64,000 bases of DNA from DASYLJ01 sp964432595 (GCA_964432595.1 CAYSOF010000023.1:1-64000); one strand, 5' to 3'; positions 16,401-26,043 are shown, counted from the first letter of the stretch. A program made the numbers and translations. Notes: a model not told the origin generated them from the sequence alone.

Positions 16401-16583
16401 TCACCGGTCGTGGCAGGCCGCGCAGGCCTCCGCACCCGTGCCGATGATCGGCGGATCGTTCCACGGACCGCCGTCGGCGTAGAGCGCGCCGCGCGCCTCG
16501 GCGTTCGCGAGGCGCTCGACGATCTGCGCGAACAGCGGATCGGTGCAGCGGAAGGAGTCGGCGGACGACGGCCATCGAGAACG
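16401..16583 (-). pseudogene. Remnant C-terminus of a c-type cytochrome
   Basis: A 60-codon frame runs from just after an in-frame TAG (16586-16584) to a TGA at 16401-16403. It contains no ATG, GTG or TTG. The sequence reads F-R-C-T-D-P-L-F-A-Q-I-V-E-R-L-A-N-A-E and ends I-I-G-T-G-A-E-A-C-A-A-C-H-D-R, a perfect CxxCH haem site four residues from the end. This looks like the tail of a gene whose front has been lost or shifted. An ATG in another frame at about 16573 suggests a possible frameshift. It lies directly downstream of the cupredoxin gene in the same direction. Confidence 0.5.
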
Positions 16584-16623
16584 CTATCGTCCACCCCTCC
16601 GACCTGTCGAAGCGGAACGCGTG

Positions 16624-16992
16624 CTACGGCAGGACGACGAGCTCGCCGCCGACGTGGGCGGGATGCAGCTGGCAGATCGTCGGGAACACGCCTTCCTTGT
16701 CGGCCGTGAACTCGACGGTCTGCGGCTCGCCGCGCGTGACGACCGCCGACACGTTGAAGGCCGGGATGGCGAAGCCGTGCTGATTCGGGTCGGACGGAAC
16801 GTTGTTGATCAGCTTGAGCGTCACCTTCGTACCCTTCTTCACCACGATGGTGGCGGGCAGCCAGATCTTCGTGCCCTCGTACTCGACGTTCACGATCGTG
16901 AGCTTCATCTCCGCGGGCTGCGCGTGGGCCAGCGGAGCCGACAGCAGGACGGGGGCGAGCAGCAGGGAAAGCCAGGCGATGGTTCGGCGCAT
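16624..16992 (-). CDS. Secreted cupredoxin (plastocyanin-like copper protein)
   Basis: From ATG 16992 (GGAGGG upstream) the product has 122 residues with a signal peptide (1-25, ending A-H-A). The cupredoxin fold is shown by K-G-T-K-V-T-L-K-L-I-N-N, a His in N-Q-H-G-F-A-I-P, and the C-terminal copper loop P-T-I-C-Q-L-H-P-A-H-V-G-G. The usual Met ligand (H-P-G-M) is replaced by His (H-P-A-H), so the site may be type 2-like or have altered redox properties. It is probably a periplasmic electron carrier or copper-binding protein. The decayed cytochrome tail follows on the same strand. Confidence 0.82.
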   Translation of the reverse strand: MRRTIAWLSLLLAPVLLSAPLAHAQPAEMKLTIVNVEYEGTKIWLPATIVVKKGTKVTLKLINNVPSDPNQHGFAIPAFNVSAVVTRGEPQTVEFTADKEGVFPTICQLHPAHVGGELVVLP

Positions 16993-17059
16993 GAAGACCC
17001 TCCTTCGGGTGTTGGCGGTGCGCGTCCCTGAACCATACCCCCTGCAGCAGTGCAACGCG

Positions 17060-17087
17060 TTGAGCCACCGCGCGCCGCTGCTATGAT
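17060..17087 (+). promoter_or_regulatory. Promoter of uvrB-uvrC-comEC, near-leaderless
   Basis: TTGAGC (17060-17065) and TATGAT (17082-17087, 5 of 6 consensus) are spaced by 16 bases. The -10 box ends 8 bases before the uvrB ATG at 17096, so the transcript would start at or just before the start codon. No ribosome-binding site is present. Confidence 0.55.
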
Positions 17088-17095
17088 CCCGCCGC

Positions 17096-19120
17096 ATGCG
17101 TCGCGAAGGTACCTTCAATCTGCGCGCCGACTTCGTGCCCCAGGGCGACCAGCCGCAGGCCATCACGTCGCTGGTCGACAGCATCCGCGCGCGGGCGACG
17201 CATCAGGTGCTGCTCGGCGTCACCGGCAGCGGCAAGACGTTCACCGTGTCGCAGGTCGTCGCGCAGCTGAACCGGCCGACGCTCGTGATCGCCCCGAACA
17301 AGACGCTCGCCGCGCAGCTGTTTCACGAGTTCCGGGCGTTCTTCCCGGACAATGCCGTCCGCTACTTCGTCTCGTACTACGACTACTACCAGCCCGAAGC
17401 CTACGTCCCGTCGACGGACACGTACATCGCGAAGGACGCGTCCATCAACGACGAGATCGACAAGATGCGCCACGCCGCGACGAAGGCGCTGCTCGAGCGC
17501 AACGACGTCCTGGTCGTCGCGAGCGTCTCCTGCATCTACGGTCTCGGCTCGCCGGCGTCGTACTTCGACATGCTGGTCGGCATCGACCGCAACGACACGA
17601 TCGAGCGCGACCGCATGCTGCGCAAGCTGGTCGACATGCAATACCAGCGTAACGACTACGACTTCCATCGCGGTACGTTCCGCGTGCGCGGCGACGTCGT
17701 GGAGATCTATCCCGCGTACGAAGAGGGGAAGGCCATTCGGGTCGAGCTGTTCGGCGACACGGTCGAGCAGATCTGCGAGATCGATCCGCTGCGGGGCAAG
17801 GTGATGCGGCGGCTCGAGCACGTGACGATCTTCCCGGCGAGCCACTACGTCGCGACGGCGCCCACGCTGAAGAAGGCCGTCGACGGCATCCGGGTCGAGC
17901 TGAAGGAGCGGCTCGGCGAGCTGCGCGACGGCCGGAAGCTGCTCGAAGCGCAGCGGCTCGAGCAGCGTACGATGTACGACCTGGAGCTGCTCGCGGAGAT
18001 GGGCTTCTGCCCGGGCATCGAGAACTACTCGCGCCATCTCGACGGGCGCCAGCCGGGCGAGGCGCCGTACACGCTGCTCGACTACTTCCCGAAAGACTTC
18101 CTCCTCGTCGTCGACGAGAGCCACGTGACCATCCCGCAGATCGGCGGCATGTACCGCGGCGACCGTGCGCGGAAGACGACGCTCGTCGACTTCGGGTTCC
18201 GCCTGCCGTCCGCGCTCGACAATCGCCCGCTCGACTTCGAGGAGTTCCTGACGCGCATTCCCCAGGCACTGTACGTGTCGGCGACGCCCGGCGACTGGGA
18301 GCTGCGCATGGCGAAGGACCGCGTCGCCGAGCAGCTGATCCGGCCGACCGGCCTGATGGACCCCGAGATCATCGTGCGGCCCGCGCGGCATCAGGTCGAC
18401 GATCTCGTCGAGGAGATCCGCCAGCGCGTCGCGGCGAAGGAGCGGGTGCTCGTCACGACGCTGACGAAGAAGATGGCCGAAGACCTGACGGACTATTTCC
18501 AGGACATCGGCATCCGCGTGCGATGGATCCATGCCGACGTCGACACCATCCAGCGCACGGAGATCATTCGGGACCTGCGGAAGGGCGCGTTCGACGTGCT
18601 GGTCGGCATCAACCTCTTGCGCGAGGGGCTCGATCTCCCCGAGGTGTCTCTCGTCGCCATCCTCGACGCCGACAAGGAAGGCTATCTGCGCTCCGCGCGC
18701 TCGTTGATCCAGACGATCGGCCGCGCCGCGCGCAACGTGAACGGACGCGTCCTCATGTACGCCGACACGATCACCGACTCGATGCAAAAGGCGATCGACG
18801 AGACGGAACGGCGGCGCACGGTACAGGCGGCGTACAACACCGCCCACGGCATCACGCCGCAGACGATCCAGAAGGCGATCGCCGAGTCGCTGGTGGTCGC
18901 GTGCGAGGGGGACTACGTGACGGTTCCGTTGCGCGACGCCGCGCCGCCCGACGCCCCGGTCGATCCGGTGGCGTTGGCGAAGCGGGTCGCGGCGCTGCGC
19001 GCGGAAATGCGCGACGCGGCCCGCCAGCTGGAGTTCGAGCGGGCGGCGACGCTGCGCGACGAGATCCGCGTGCTCGAGGAGCGCCTGCTCGGCGTGCCGA
19101 CGCCCGAGGCGACCGGCTGA
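17096..19120 (+). CDS. uvrB: UvrABC system protein B
   Basis: The 674-residue product is a full-length UvrB, the helicase-like subunit that verifies DNA damage and recruits UvrC in nucleotide excision repair. It shows Walker A G-V-T-G-S-G-K-T (41-48), the beta-hairpin S-Y-Y-D-Y-Y-Q-P-E-A-Y-V-P, the helicase motifs D-E-S-H, S-A-T-P-G and Q-T-I-G-R-A-A-R-N, and a C-terminal UVR domain (L-R-A-E-M-R-D-A-A-R-Q-L-E-F-E-R-A). uvrC begins 3 bases after its stop, so both are co-translated. Confidence 0.98.
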   Translation: MRREGTFNLRADFVPQGDQPQAITSLVDSIRARATHQVLLGVTGSGKTFTVSQVVAQLNRPTLVIAPNKTLAAQLFHEFRAFFPDNAVRYFVSYYDYYQPEAYVPSTDTYIAKDASINDEIDKMRHAATKALLERNDVLVVASVSCIYGLGSPASYFDMLVGIDRNDTIERDRMLRKLVDMQYQRNDYDFHRGTFRVRGDVVEIYPAYEEGKAIRVELFGDTVEQICEIDPLRGKVMRRLEHVTIFPASHYVATAPTLKKAVDGIRVELKERLGELRDGRKLLEAQRLEQRTMYDLELLAEMGFCPGIENYSRHLDGRQPGEAPYTLLDYFPKDFLLVVDESHVTIPQIGGMYRGDRARKTTLVDFGFRLPSALDNRPLDFEEFLTRIPQALYVSATPGDWELRMAKDRVAEQLIRPTGLMDPEIIVRPARHQVDDLVEEIRQRVAAKERVLVTTLTKKMAEDLTDYFQDIGIRVRWIHADVDTIQRTEIIRDLRKGAFDVLVGINLLREGLDLPEVSLVAILDADKEGYLRSARSLIQTIGRAARNVNGRVLMYADTITDSMQKAIDETERRRTVQAAYNTAHGITPQTIQKAIAESLVVACEGDYVTVPLRDAAPPDAPVDPVALAKRVAALRAEMRDAARQLEFERAATLRDEIRVLEERLLGVPTPEATG

Positions 19121-19123
19121 GGC

Positions 19124-20995
19124 ATGGCCGACGACCAGCAGCCGGCGGCGCCGGCGCGTGCGGAGCCGTCGCTCGAGGAGCGCATCGCGACGGTGCCGCC
19201 GTCCCCCGGCGTGTACCTGCTGAAGGACGCGCAGGGAAAGGTCATCTACGTCGGCAAGGCGGTGAACTTGCGGACGCGGGTGCGCAGCTACATCCGGGGC
19301 GGCGACGAGCGCAGCCAGGTCCGGTTCCTCGTGGGACGGCTTTCGGCCTTCGAGACGCTCGTGACGGCGACGGAGAAGGAAGCGCTCATCCTCGAGAACA
19401 ACCTGATCAAGCAGTACAAGCCGCGCTACAACATCCGGCTGAAGGACGACAAGAGCTACGTCAGCGTGAAGGTGACCGTGCACGAGCCGTGGCCGCGCGT
19501 GATCGTGACGCGGCGGCTCATGAAGGACGGAAGCCGCTGGTTCGGCCCGTTTCACAGCGCGTCCGCGGTGCGCGAGACGCTCGACACCATCCGGAAGATC
19601 TTTCCGCTGCGGACCTGCAGTGATCCGGTGTTCAAGAACCGCAGCCGTCCGTGCATCGAGTACGACATCAAGCGGTGCCTGGCCCCCTGCGTGCTGGAGG
19701 TCGACCGCATCGCGTACGGCGAGCACCTGCGGCAGGCGATGCTGCTGATCGAGGGCCGCAGCAGCGAGGTGGCGGGCACGCTGCGGGCGCGCATGGACGC
19801 GGCGGCGGACGCCGAACGCTTCGAGGAGGCGGCGCGTCTGCGCGATCAGCTGCGGGCGATCGAGAAGACGCAGGAGCGGCAGCAGGTGGTGTCGCAGCGC
19901 GGCGCCGACCAGGACATCTTCGGCATCTACCGCGAGGGCGGTGCCATCGAGGCGCAGGTGCTCTTCGTCCGCGACGGCAAGCTGGTGTCGCACCAGGCGT
20001 ACGCATTCGACGATTGGGAGCTGCCCGATGCCGACGTCCTGGAGGAGGTGCTGACGCAATTCTACCAGGCGACGACGCGCGACGTCCCCGACGAGATCCT
20101 CTTGCCGATGGCCGTGACCGACGCGGGTGTCCGCGAGGAGTACCTGTCCGAGCGGCGCGGGCGTCGGGTGGCGCTGCTGGTTCCGCAGCGGGGCGACAAG
20201 TTGCGTCTGGTCGAGATGGCGCAGGCGAACGCGAAGCAGGGCTTCGCCGAGCGGCGCGCGTCGGCGGAGGAGGGCGCGCGGCAGGTGGCGGAGCTGCAGC
20301 AGCGCCTCGACCTGCCCATGCCGCCCCGGCGGATCGAGTGCGTCGACATCGCGACCTTCCAGGGGGGCGAGACGGTCGGCGCGGTCGTCGCCGCGCTCGA
20401 CGGTAAGCCGTGGAAGGACGGCTACCGGCGATTCCGCATCCGCTCGGTCGAGGGCACCGACGACTTCGCATCCGTGGCGGAGGTGATCCGGCGGCGGTTC
20501 CGCGAGGGAGCGAAGCGCGACCCGCTGCCGGACCTGCTCGTCATCGACGGCGGCCTCGGGCAGCTCGGCGCGGCGAAGTCCGTGCTCGAGGAGATCGGTC
20601 TCGGCGACCTGGCGATCGTCGGTCTGGCGAAGGAGCGCGTCGCGCAGGACCCGATCGCGCGCGAGATCCAACGCCGTCCCGATCGCGTGTTCCTGCCGAA
20701 CCGGAAGAACCCGGTCATCCTGCGCTCGAACTCGACGGCGCTGTTCCTGCTGCAGCGGGTACGCGACGAGGCGCATCGCTTCGCGAACACCTACCATCGC
20801 ACGTTGCGGAAGAAGGCACGGCTCGTGTCGCGGCTCGACGCCGTGCCGGGCGTCGGTCCGCAGCGACGCCGTGCGCTGCTGCGCGAGTTCGGCAGCCTGC
20901 GGCGCGTCCTCGAAGCATCGGTCGACGAGCTGGCGCGCGTGGCGGGGATCACGCCGGCGATCGCGGCGCGCATCAAGGAGCAGCTGACCGCCTGA
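19124..20995 (+). CDS. uvrC: UvrABC system protein C (dual-incision nuclease)
   Basis: The 623-residue product carries the GIY-YIG nuclease domain for 3' incision (S-P-G-V-Y-L-L-K-D and V-I-Y-V-G-K-A-V-N-L), a UVR motif near residue 230 for UvrB contact, the RNase-H-like 5' nuclease (I-E-C-V-D-I-A-T-F-Q-G and L-V-I-D-G-G-L-G-Q-L), and two C-terminal helix-hairpin-helix motifs (V-P-G-V-G-P-Q-R-R-R-A-L-L). Length and domain order are standard. It sits between uvrB (3-base gap) and comEC (39-base gap). Confidence 0.98.
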   Translation: MADDQQPAAPARAEPSLEERIATVPPSPGVYLLKDAQGKVIYVGKAVNLRTRVRSYIRGGDERSQVRFLVGRLSAFETLVTATEKEALILENNLIKQYKPRYNIRLKDDKSYVSVKVTVHEPWPRVIVTRRLMKDGSRWFGPFHSASAVRETLDTIRKIFPLRTCSDPVFKNRSRPCIEYDIKRCLAPCVLEVDRIAYGEHLRQAMLLIEGRSSEVAGTLRARMDAAADAERFEEAARLRDQLRAIEKTQERQQVVSQRGADQDIFGIYREGGAIEAQVLFVRDGKLVSHQAYAFDDWELPDADVLEEVLTQFYQATTRDVPDEILLPMAVTDAGVREEYLSERRGRRVALLVPQRGDKLRLVEMAQANAKQGFAERRASAEEGARQVAELQQRLDLPMPPRRIECVDIATFQGGETVGAVVAALDGKPWKDGYRRFRIRSVEGTDDFASVAEVIRRRFREGAKRDPLPDLLVIDGGLGQLGAAKSVLEEIGLGDLAIVGLAKERVAQDPIAREIQRRPDRVFLPNRKNPVILRSNSTALFLLQRVRDEAHRFANTYHRTLRKKARLVSRLDAVPGVGPQRRRALLREFGSLRRVLEASVDELARVAGITPAIAARIKEQLTA

Positions 20996-21034
20996 CCGTC
21001 CTGCTGCACCGCCCGCCCCGAAAGGAGATCGAGG

Positions 21035-23380
21035 GTGGACGTGCGCGCGGTGCTGTGGGTCGTCACCGCCGGTGTGCTGGCCGGGCAGCTGCTGCCCGTG
21101 CCCGCGTCGTGGCTCGCGGCGGTGTCGGCAATCGTGCTGGCCGGCGGACGGCGGCTTCCCGCCGTCGCGGTGTGTCTCGCGGCGGCGGCCATCGGTGCCG
21201 CGCGGCTCGAGGCCGTGATGTCGCCGTCGTGGCCGGCGGACCACGTCGCGCGGGCGCCGCTGCCGTTGCGCGCCATCGTCGAGGGGCGGGTCGTCGCGGC
21301 GCCGGAGCGACGCGGGGGGCGGACGATCCTCGTCGTCGAGACGGACGCGATCGCGGGGCGCACGGGGAGCGGGCGCATACGGCTGGCGGTGCGCGGCGAC
21401 CTCCCGAAGGTGCGCTACGGCGACATCGTCCGGACGGAGACGACGCTCCGCCGGCCGCGCGGGTTCCGCAATCCCGGCAGCTTCGACGTGACCTCGCATC
21501 TCGCACGCCGGGGGATCGCCGTGGTGGGCTCCGTCTGGAACGCGGCGGCGCTCGAACGACGGTCGCGGCCGACGATCGGCGTCCGCGTGCGCATCGAGCG
21601 CTGGCGCGGACGCATCGCGCGGACGATCGCCCGCACCGTCCCGGGTGACGCGGGCGCCGTCCTGACGGCGCTGGTCGTCGGCGACGATGCCGGGGTCGGC
21701 GATGGGCTGCGGGCGGCGTTCACGCGGTCGGGTGTCGTGCACGTCCTCTCGGTGTCGGGGCTGCACGTGGGCCTGGTCGCCGTGGCGGGCTTCGGGCTCG
21801 CGCGCTGGCTCCTCGCGCGCAGCCGTCGCGCGGTGCTCGCGGTCGACGTCGTCCGGCTCGCGGGGGTCGCGAGCCTGGCGCCCGTGGCCGCTTATGCCGC
21901 GCTGGCGGGGCTCGAGATCGCCACGCTGCGATCGGCGACCATGGTGGCGGCGGCGGTGCTGGCGCTCGTGCTCGGACGTCGGGCCGACGTCCTCCGTACA
22001 CTCGCGCTCGCGGCGCTGGTGCTGTCGCTCGCGTGGCCCGGCGCGCCGCGAGAGATCGCGTTTCAGCTGTCGTTCGTCTCGGTCCTGGCGATCGTGCTGG
22101 CGACGCGCCGGCTCGTGCCCGACGTCGACCGCGGCTGGCGCGCCCGCGCACGTGCCGCCGCCGTCGTGTCGCCGGCGGCGCTCGCGGGTACGGCGCCGCT
22201 CACCGCGCTGTGGTTCCAGCAGGTGTCGCCGATGGCGCTCGTCGCGAACCCGCTCGCGATTCCGCTGTTCGGGTCCGTCGTCGTCGTGCTGGGGCTGGTG
22301 GCGGCGTGCGTCGAGCCCGTCGCGCCCACCGTCGCGGTGTGGCTCTTCGGCGCCGCCGGCACGCTGCTGCTGCCGGGCCTCGCGCTGGTGCGACGCCTCG
22401 GGAGCGTCGGCTGGGCGGCGTTCGACGTGCCCGCGCCGACGATGCTCGAGCTCGCGCTCGCCTACGCGCTGCTGGCCGCGGCGTGGTGGTGGCCGCGGCG
22501 CGGCGCGGGCGTCCTGCTCGCCACGGCGCTCGCCGCGCTGGTCGTCGACCTCGGCTGGTGGGCGCGCGTGCGGTTCGCGCCGGGCGTGCTGCGGCTCACG
22601 GTGCTCGACGTCGGGCAAGGCGACGCGAACGTCGTCGAGCTGCCCGACGGCCGTGTCCTCGTCGTCGACGCGGGCGGGTTCGCGGGCAGCGACTTCGACA
22701 CGGGCGCGGCGATCGTCGCGCCCTTCCTGGCGACGCGGAAGATCGCACGCATCGACGCGCTGGTGATGACGCACGCGCATCCCGACCACTTCGGCGGCAT
22801 GTCGTCGCTGCTCCTGCGCCGTCCGGGCGCGTTCTGGTGGGCCGGGCATCCGGGCCGCGGGCTCGAATGGTTCCGGCTCGCGGGCGCGGCGGCCGCGAGC
22901 GGCGTCCCGGCTCGCGTGCTCGCCGCGGACACCGTCGTGGACGACCACGTGACCGTCGTGCATCCGCCGTCGGGCTGGCACCCGCCGTCGGTGAACGACG
23001 GCTCGTTGGTGCTGCGGATCCGTCACGGCGACGTCGCGTTCCTCCTGACGGGCGACGTGGAGGCGGCGGCCGAGGCACGCATGCTCGCGGGCGATGCCTC
23101 GCTGCGGGCGCAGGTGCTGAAGGTGCCGCACCACGGCAGTCGGACCTCGAGCGGCACGCGGTTCGTCGACGCGGTGGCGGCCGAGGTCGCCGTCGTCCCG
23201 GTCGGCGCCGAGAACCGCTATCGCCTGCCCAACGACGACGTGCTGGCGCGCTACGAGTCGCGCGGGACCTGCGTGCTACGCACCGACCGGTGCGGCGCGG
23301 TCACCGTCGAGACCGACGGCCGCATGCTCCGCGTGTGGAGCATGGAGCCGTCGTGTACGTGTCCTACGCCGCCGCGGTGA
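21035..23380 (+). CDS. comEC: ComEC/Rec2-type DNA uptake channel
   Basis: The 781-residue protein has the three expected parts: an N-terminal DUF4131 region (about 1-190), a competence membrane domain with about eight to ten segments (about 190-500; H-V-L-S-V-S-G-L-H-V-G-L-V), and a C-terminal metallo-beta-lactamase domain with T-H-A-H-P-D-H-F-G-G near residue 578 and V-P-H-H-G-S. It forms the inner-membrane channel for transformation and can degrade the non-entering strand. The start is GTG at 21035 behind AAAGGAGATCGAGG. Its last 17 bases overlap the convergent LuxR-type gene. No other competence genes are in the window. Confidence 0.94.
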   Translation: MDVRAVLWVVTAGVLAGQLLPVPASWLAAVSAIVLAGGRRLPAVAVCLAAAAIGAARLEAVMSPSWPADHVARAPLPLRAIVEGRVVAAPERRGGRTILVVETDAIAGRTGSGRIRLAVRGDLPKVRYGDIVRTETTLRRPRGFRNPGSFDVTSHLARRGIAVVGSVWNAAALERRSRPTIGVRVRIERWRGRIARTIARTVPGDAGAVLTALVVGDDAGVGDGLRAAFTRSGVVHVLSVSGLHVGLVAVAGFGLARWLLARSRRAVLAVDVVRLAGVASLAPVAAYAALAGLEIATLRSATMVAAAVLALVLGRRADVLRTLALAALVLSLAWPGAPREIAFQLSFVSVLAIVLATRRLVPDVDRGWRARARAAAVVSPAALAGTAPLTALWFQQVSPMALVANPLAIPLFGSVVVVLGLVAACVEPVAPTVAVWLFGAAGTLLLPGLALVRRLGSVGWAAFDVPAPTMLELALAYALLAAAWWWPRRGAGVLLATALAALVVDLGWWARVRFAPGVLRLTVLDVGQGDANVVELPDGRVLVVDAGGFAGSDFDTGAAIVAPFLATRKIARIDALVMTHAHPDHFGGMSSLLLRRPGAFWWAGHPGRGLEWFRLAGAAAASGVPARVLAADTVVDDHVTVVHPPSGWHPPSVNDGSLVLRIRHGDVAFLLTGDVEAAAEARMLAGDASLRAQVLKVPHHGSRTSSGTRFVDAVAAEVAVVPVGAENRYRLPNDDVLARYESRGTCVLRTDRCGAVTVETDGRMLRVWSMEPSCTCPTPPR

Positions 23381-24038
23381 GGTTGTGCTTCAGCGCGTAC
23401 ATCACCAGACCGACGCGATCGCGCACGCCGAGCTTCTGGAAGATGTTCGTGAGATGCGTCTTCACCGTGCGCTCGCTGATGGCGAGCGTCGAGCCGACTT
23501 CCTTGTTCTTGTAGCCGGACGCGACCAGACGGACGATCTCGAGCTCGCGATCGGTGAGGCCGTTCTCCTGGCGTGCCGATACGGTGTCGGTGTCGCTCCC
23601 CATGTGCGACAGCTCGTCGGCGAGCGCGCCGCTCATGCGCGGATCCATCCACACGTCGCCGCGGCAGACGGTGCGGATGGCCTGCATCAGCGTCTGGCGG
23701 GCGGAGTCTTTCAGGATGACGCCTTTGGCGCCGAGGCGAAACGCGCGGACGTGCTCTTCCTTCTCGTCGCACGCGGTGAGCACGAGCACCTGCGTCCCCG
23801 GGTTGATGCGCAGGACGGCCGGGATGGCGTCCAGCCCGCTGCCCTGGGGCATGCGGATGTCGAGCAGCAGCACGTCGGGCCGCGTCTGCCATACGAGCTC
23901 GACGACGTCCTCCGCGCTCTCGGCGTCGGCGACGACCTCGATGTCCTCCTCGGTCTCGAGGATGGTGCGCAGCCCCTCGCGGAACAGCGTGTGATCGTCG
24001 ACGATCACGAGACGTCGCTTGCGTGGCGTGATGGTCAT
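23364..24038 (-). CDS. NarL/LuxR-family response regulator
   Basis: The 224-residue product has a receiver domain with the D-D pair (V-I-V-D-D-H), phospho-acceptor Asp60 (L-L-L-D-I-R-M-P) and the Lys (V-I-L-K-D). A LuxR helix-turn-helix follows at about 155-215 (L-T-D-R-E-L-E-I-V-R-L-V-A-S-G-Y-K-N-K-E-V). Between them is a variable 20-residue linker. It lies 11 bases after the histidine kinase stop and is its partner. The 3' end overlaps comEC on the opposite strand by 17 bases. Confidence 0.93.
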   Translation of the reverse strand: MTITPRKRRLVIVDDHTLFREGLRTILETEEDIEVVADAESAEDVVELVWQTRPDVLLLDIRMPQGSGLDAIPAVLRINPGTQVLVLTACDEKEEHVRAFRLGAKGVILKDSARQTLMQAIRTVCRGDVWMDPRMSGALADELSHMGSDTDTVSARQENGLTDRELEIVRLVASGYKNKEVGSTLAISERTVKTHLTNIFQKLGVRDRVGLVMYALKHNLTAAA

Positions 24039-24049
24039 GCGGACACCCC

Positions 24050-25825
24050 CTACGCGATGGCCTTGTGGCGGTCGCTGGTGGCGGCCACCGGAATGAAGAG
24101 CGAAACTTCCGATCCCCGGCCGGGCTGGCTCCAGACGCGCAGCGACCCGCCGAGAGCGGCCGTCCGCTCTCGGATAGACCATGGAGCGCTGCCCGGCTTC
24201 AAGAAGCCGTCGGCGTCGATCGAGCCGTTGCCGTTCGGGAATCCGCGGCCGTTGTCGCGGATCACGAGATAGACGTGCGACGGGCGCGCCGCCACTTTGA
24301 CGACGGCCTGCGTGGCGCGGCCGTGACGGACGGCGTTGTGCAAGGCCTCGCGGACGATCTGCGTCAGCTCGTACGCGGTCGACGCCGGCAGGCCGGGGTC
24401 GTGCTGCGGTCGGGCCATGTGGACGCGCAGGCGCTCGCGGATCGAGAACTCGGCCGCCAGGCGATCGAGCGTCGAGCCGAGGTCGCCGGCCTGTCGGCTC
24501 GCCGTGCGCAGCACCGTCAGGTAGTGGCGCACCTCGCGATAGCCGGCGTCGACGGCCTGGTGCAGATCCTCGAGCGCCTTCGGGACGCGGCTCGGGTCGC
24601 GCTTCAGCAGATGCTTCGTCGCCTCGACGCGGAGGTCGATGCCGGCGAGCGCCTGGATGAATCCGTCGTGCAGGTCGCGGGCGATGCGCGCCCGCTCCTC
24701 GAGCACCGCGACCTCTTCGGCCTTCGCCTGGAGACGCAGCGCCTCGAATGCGGCGGCTGCCTGCCCGACGAGGACGAGCAGGAACTCGAGGTCGTCGCGC
24801 GTGAACTTGCGGCGCGTCTCGCGCACCACGAAGGCGCGCCCGCGCAGCTCGCGCTGGATCATCACGGGCGACAGCAGCAGCGCCTGTGCCCGACCGCCGG
24901 GCAGGGCGAGGTCGCTGGCGATGCCGCGTCGCTCCATCGTGCCGGACTGGACGTCGTAACAGAGCGCCGTGCGGCGTCCGGGGCGGAGGTCGTTCGCGAG
25001 GAAGCCCTCGGTGTCGCTGCAGAACGGCAGCGGGTAGGGATCGTGCTCGGTGATTCGCAGCTTGACGCGGACGGGCCCGCGTCCGCCGCGCACCGCCCAG
25101 GTGAAGAAGCGGCCGCTCTCGGGGTCGCGCAGGACGAGCACGCCGTGCTGCGCCTCGAAGACGCCGATCGTGCGGCGGATCAGGCGGGTGAGGGCGAGGC
25201 CGCCCTGCCGCGACCGCGGCGTCGGCGCCGTCAGGTCGAGCATGAAGCTCAGCTTCCGCTTCGATCGTCGCTCGTGCTCGCCGAGGTAGCCGATCAGGTA
25301 GCCCGCGGCGAGGACGTAGAGCGGCCGCACGAGATGGGCGCGGTGGAAGACGAACTCGTCGCCCGCGAACCACTTGCTGGCGAGGAAGATCGACACCGGG
25401 TACAGCGTCGCGAGCGTGATGGTCACCGGGACGGCGGCCGCGAGCCCCCAGCGCACGCTGACGCTCGAGATGACGAAGACGTGCAGTAGGAAGAACGGGC
25501 TCGGCCCGCGCTCCGTGAAGAGCGTGATGACCGTGACCCAGAGGATGTCCGCCGCGGCAGAGAAGTAGCCGATCCGATCCTGCCGTACGTACTCGCCCCG
25601 GATCAGCGCGAAGAGGACGAGGCTGAAGACGAGGTAGGACCCGAGGACGACGTACGCGAGCTGCGGCGCGAACGACGGCTGCTTGGGGTCGAGGACCACG
25701 ACCGCCAGCGTCCCGAGCGCCAGCAGGCAGCGACAGAAGGCGATGATCTTCTCGGTTCGCGAGAAGGCTTCCAGGGGCGTAGCGCGGCGTCCGCCGCGTT
25801 GCCGGAGGAGTGAGGGAATCAGCAT
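24050..25825 (-). CDS. Membrane sensor histidine kinase of the NarX/DesK (HisKA_3) type
   Basis: From ATG 25825 the product has 591 residues; an upstream in-frame ATG at 25900 would add 25 residues without membrane character. About five or six membrane segments occupy residues ~35-190. A GAF-like domain follows (~215-360; V-L-V-L-R-D-P-E-S-G-R). The dimerisation helix holds the phospho-His in A-R-I-A-R-D-L-H-D-G-F-I-Q-A-L, and the HATPase has R-E-A-L-H-N-A-V-R-H-G and R-D-N-G-R-G-F-P. The membrane and GAF parts probably sense a small ligand or the membrane state. It is followed by its LuxR-type regulator. Confidence 0.9.
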   Translation of the reverse strand: MLIPSLLRQRGGRRATPLEAFSRTEKIIAFCRCLLALGTLAVVVLDPKQPSFAPQLAYVVLGSYLVFSLVLFALIRGEYVRQDRIGYFSAAADILWVTVITLFTERGPSPFFLLHVFVISSVSVRWGLAAAVPVTITLATLYPVSIFLASKWFAGDEFVFHRAHLVRPLYVLAAGYLIGYLGEHERRSKRKLSFMLDLTAPTPRSRQGGLALTRLIRRTIGVFEAQHGVLVLRDPESGRFFTWAVRGGRGPVRVKLRITEHDPYPLPFCSDTEGFLANDLRPGRRTALCYDVQSGTMERRGIASDLALPGGRAQALLLSPVMIQRELRGRAFVVRETRRKFTRDDLEFLLVLVGQAAAAFEALRLQAKAEEVAVLEERARIARDLHDGFIQALAGIDLRVEATKHLLKRDPSRVPKALEDLHQAVDAGYREVRHYLTVLRTASRQAGDLGSTLDRLAAEFSIRERLRVHMARPQHDPGLPASTAYELTQIVREALHNAVRHGRATQAVVKVAARPSHVYLVIRDNGRGFPNGNGSIDADGFLKPGSAPWSIRERTAALGGSLRVWSQPGRGSEVSLFIPVAATSDRHKAIA

Positions 25826-26007
25826 CACCAAGATCGATCTGTCGGACGATGCATAGGGCAGCAACGGATGTGCCACGTCAGGCTGCGCCCTGCATCGCAT
25901 CGACGCCAGTCATTTTCGGGCGGTCGTGCACGAAACGGAACTTCGGCACTGTCATCTGAGCCGATGGGGCACCGGTCCGCAAGGGACCCGCTGCCCAGCG
26001 CATTGCG

Positions 26008-26036
26008 TTGACTTCGTGGGGACGTGACTACATCAT
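26008..26036 (+). promoter_or_regulatory. Promoter of the erpA-gph pair, near-leaderless
   Basis: TTGACT (26008-26013, 5 of 6) and CATCAT (26031-26036, 4 of 6) are 17 bases apart. The -10 box ends 7 bases before the ATG at 26044, which has no ribosome site. Transcription would start at or next to the start codon. Confidence 0.5.
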
Positions 26037-26043
26037 CGGTCGC

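Noticed and set aside
17081..23134. A 2017-codon open frame on the minus strand opposite uvrB, uvrC and comEC
   Set aside because: It is an Arg/His/Asp-rich shadow of three unmistakable plus-strand genes with all family motifs.
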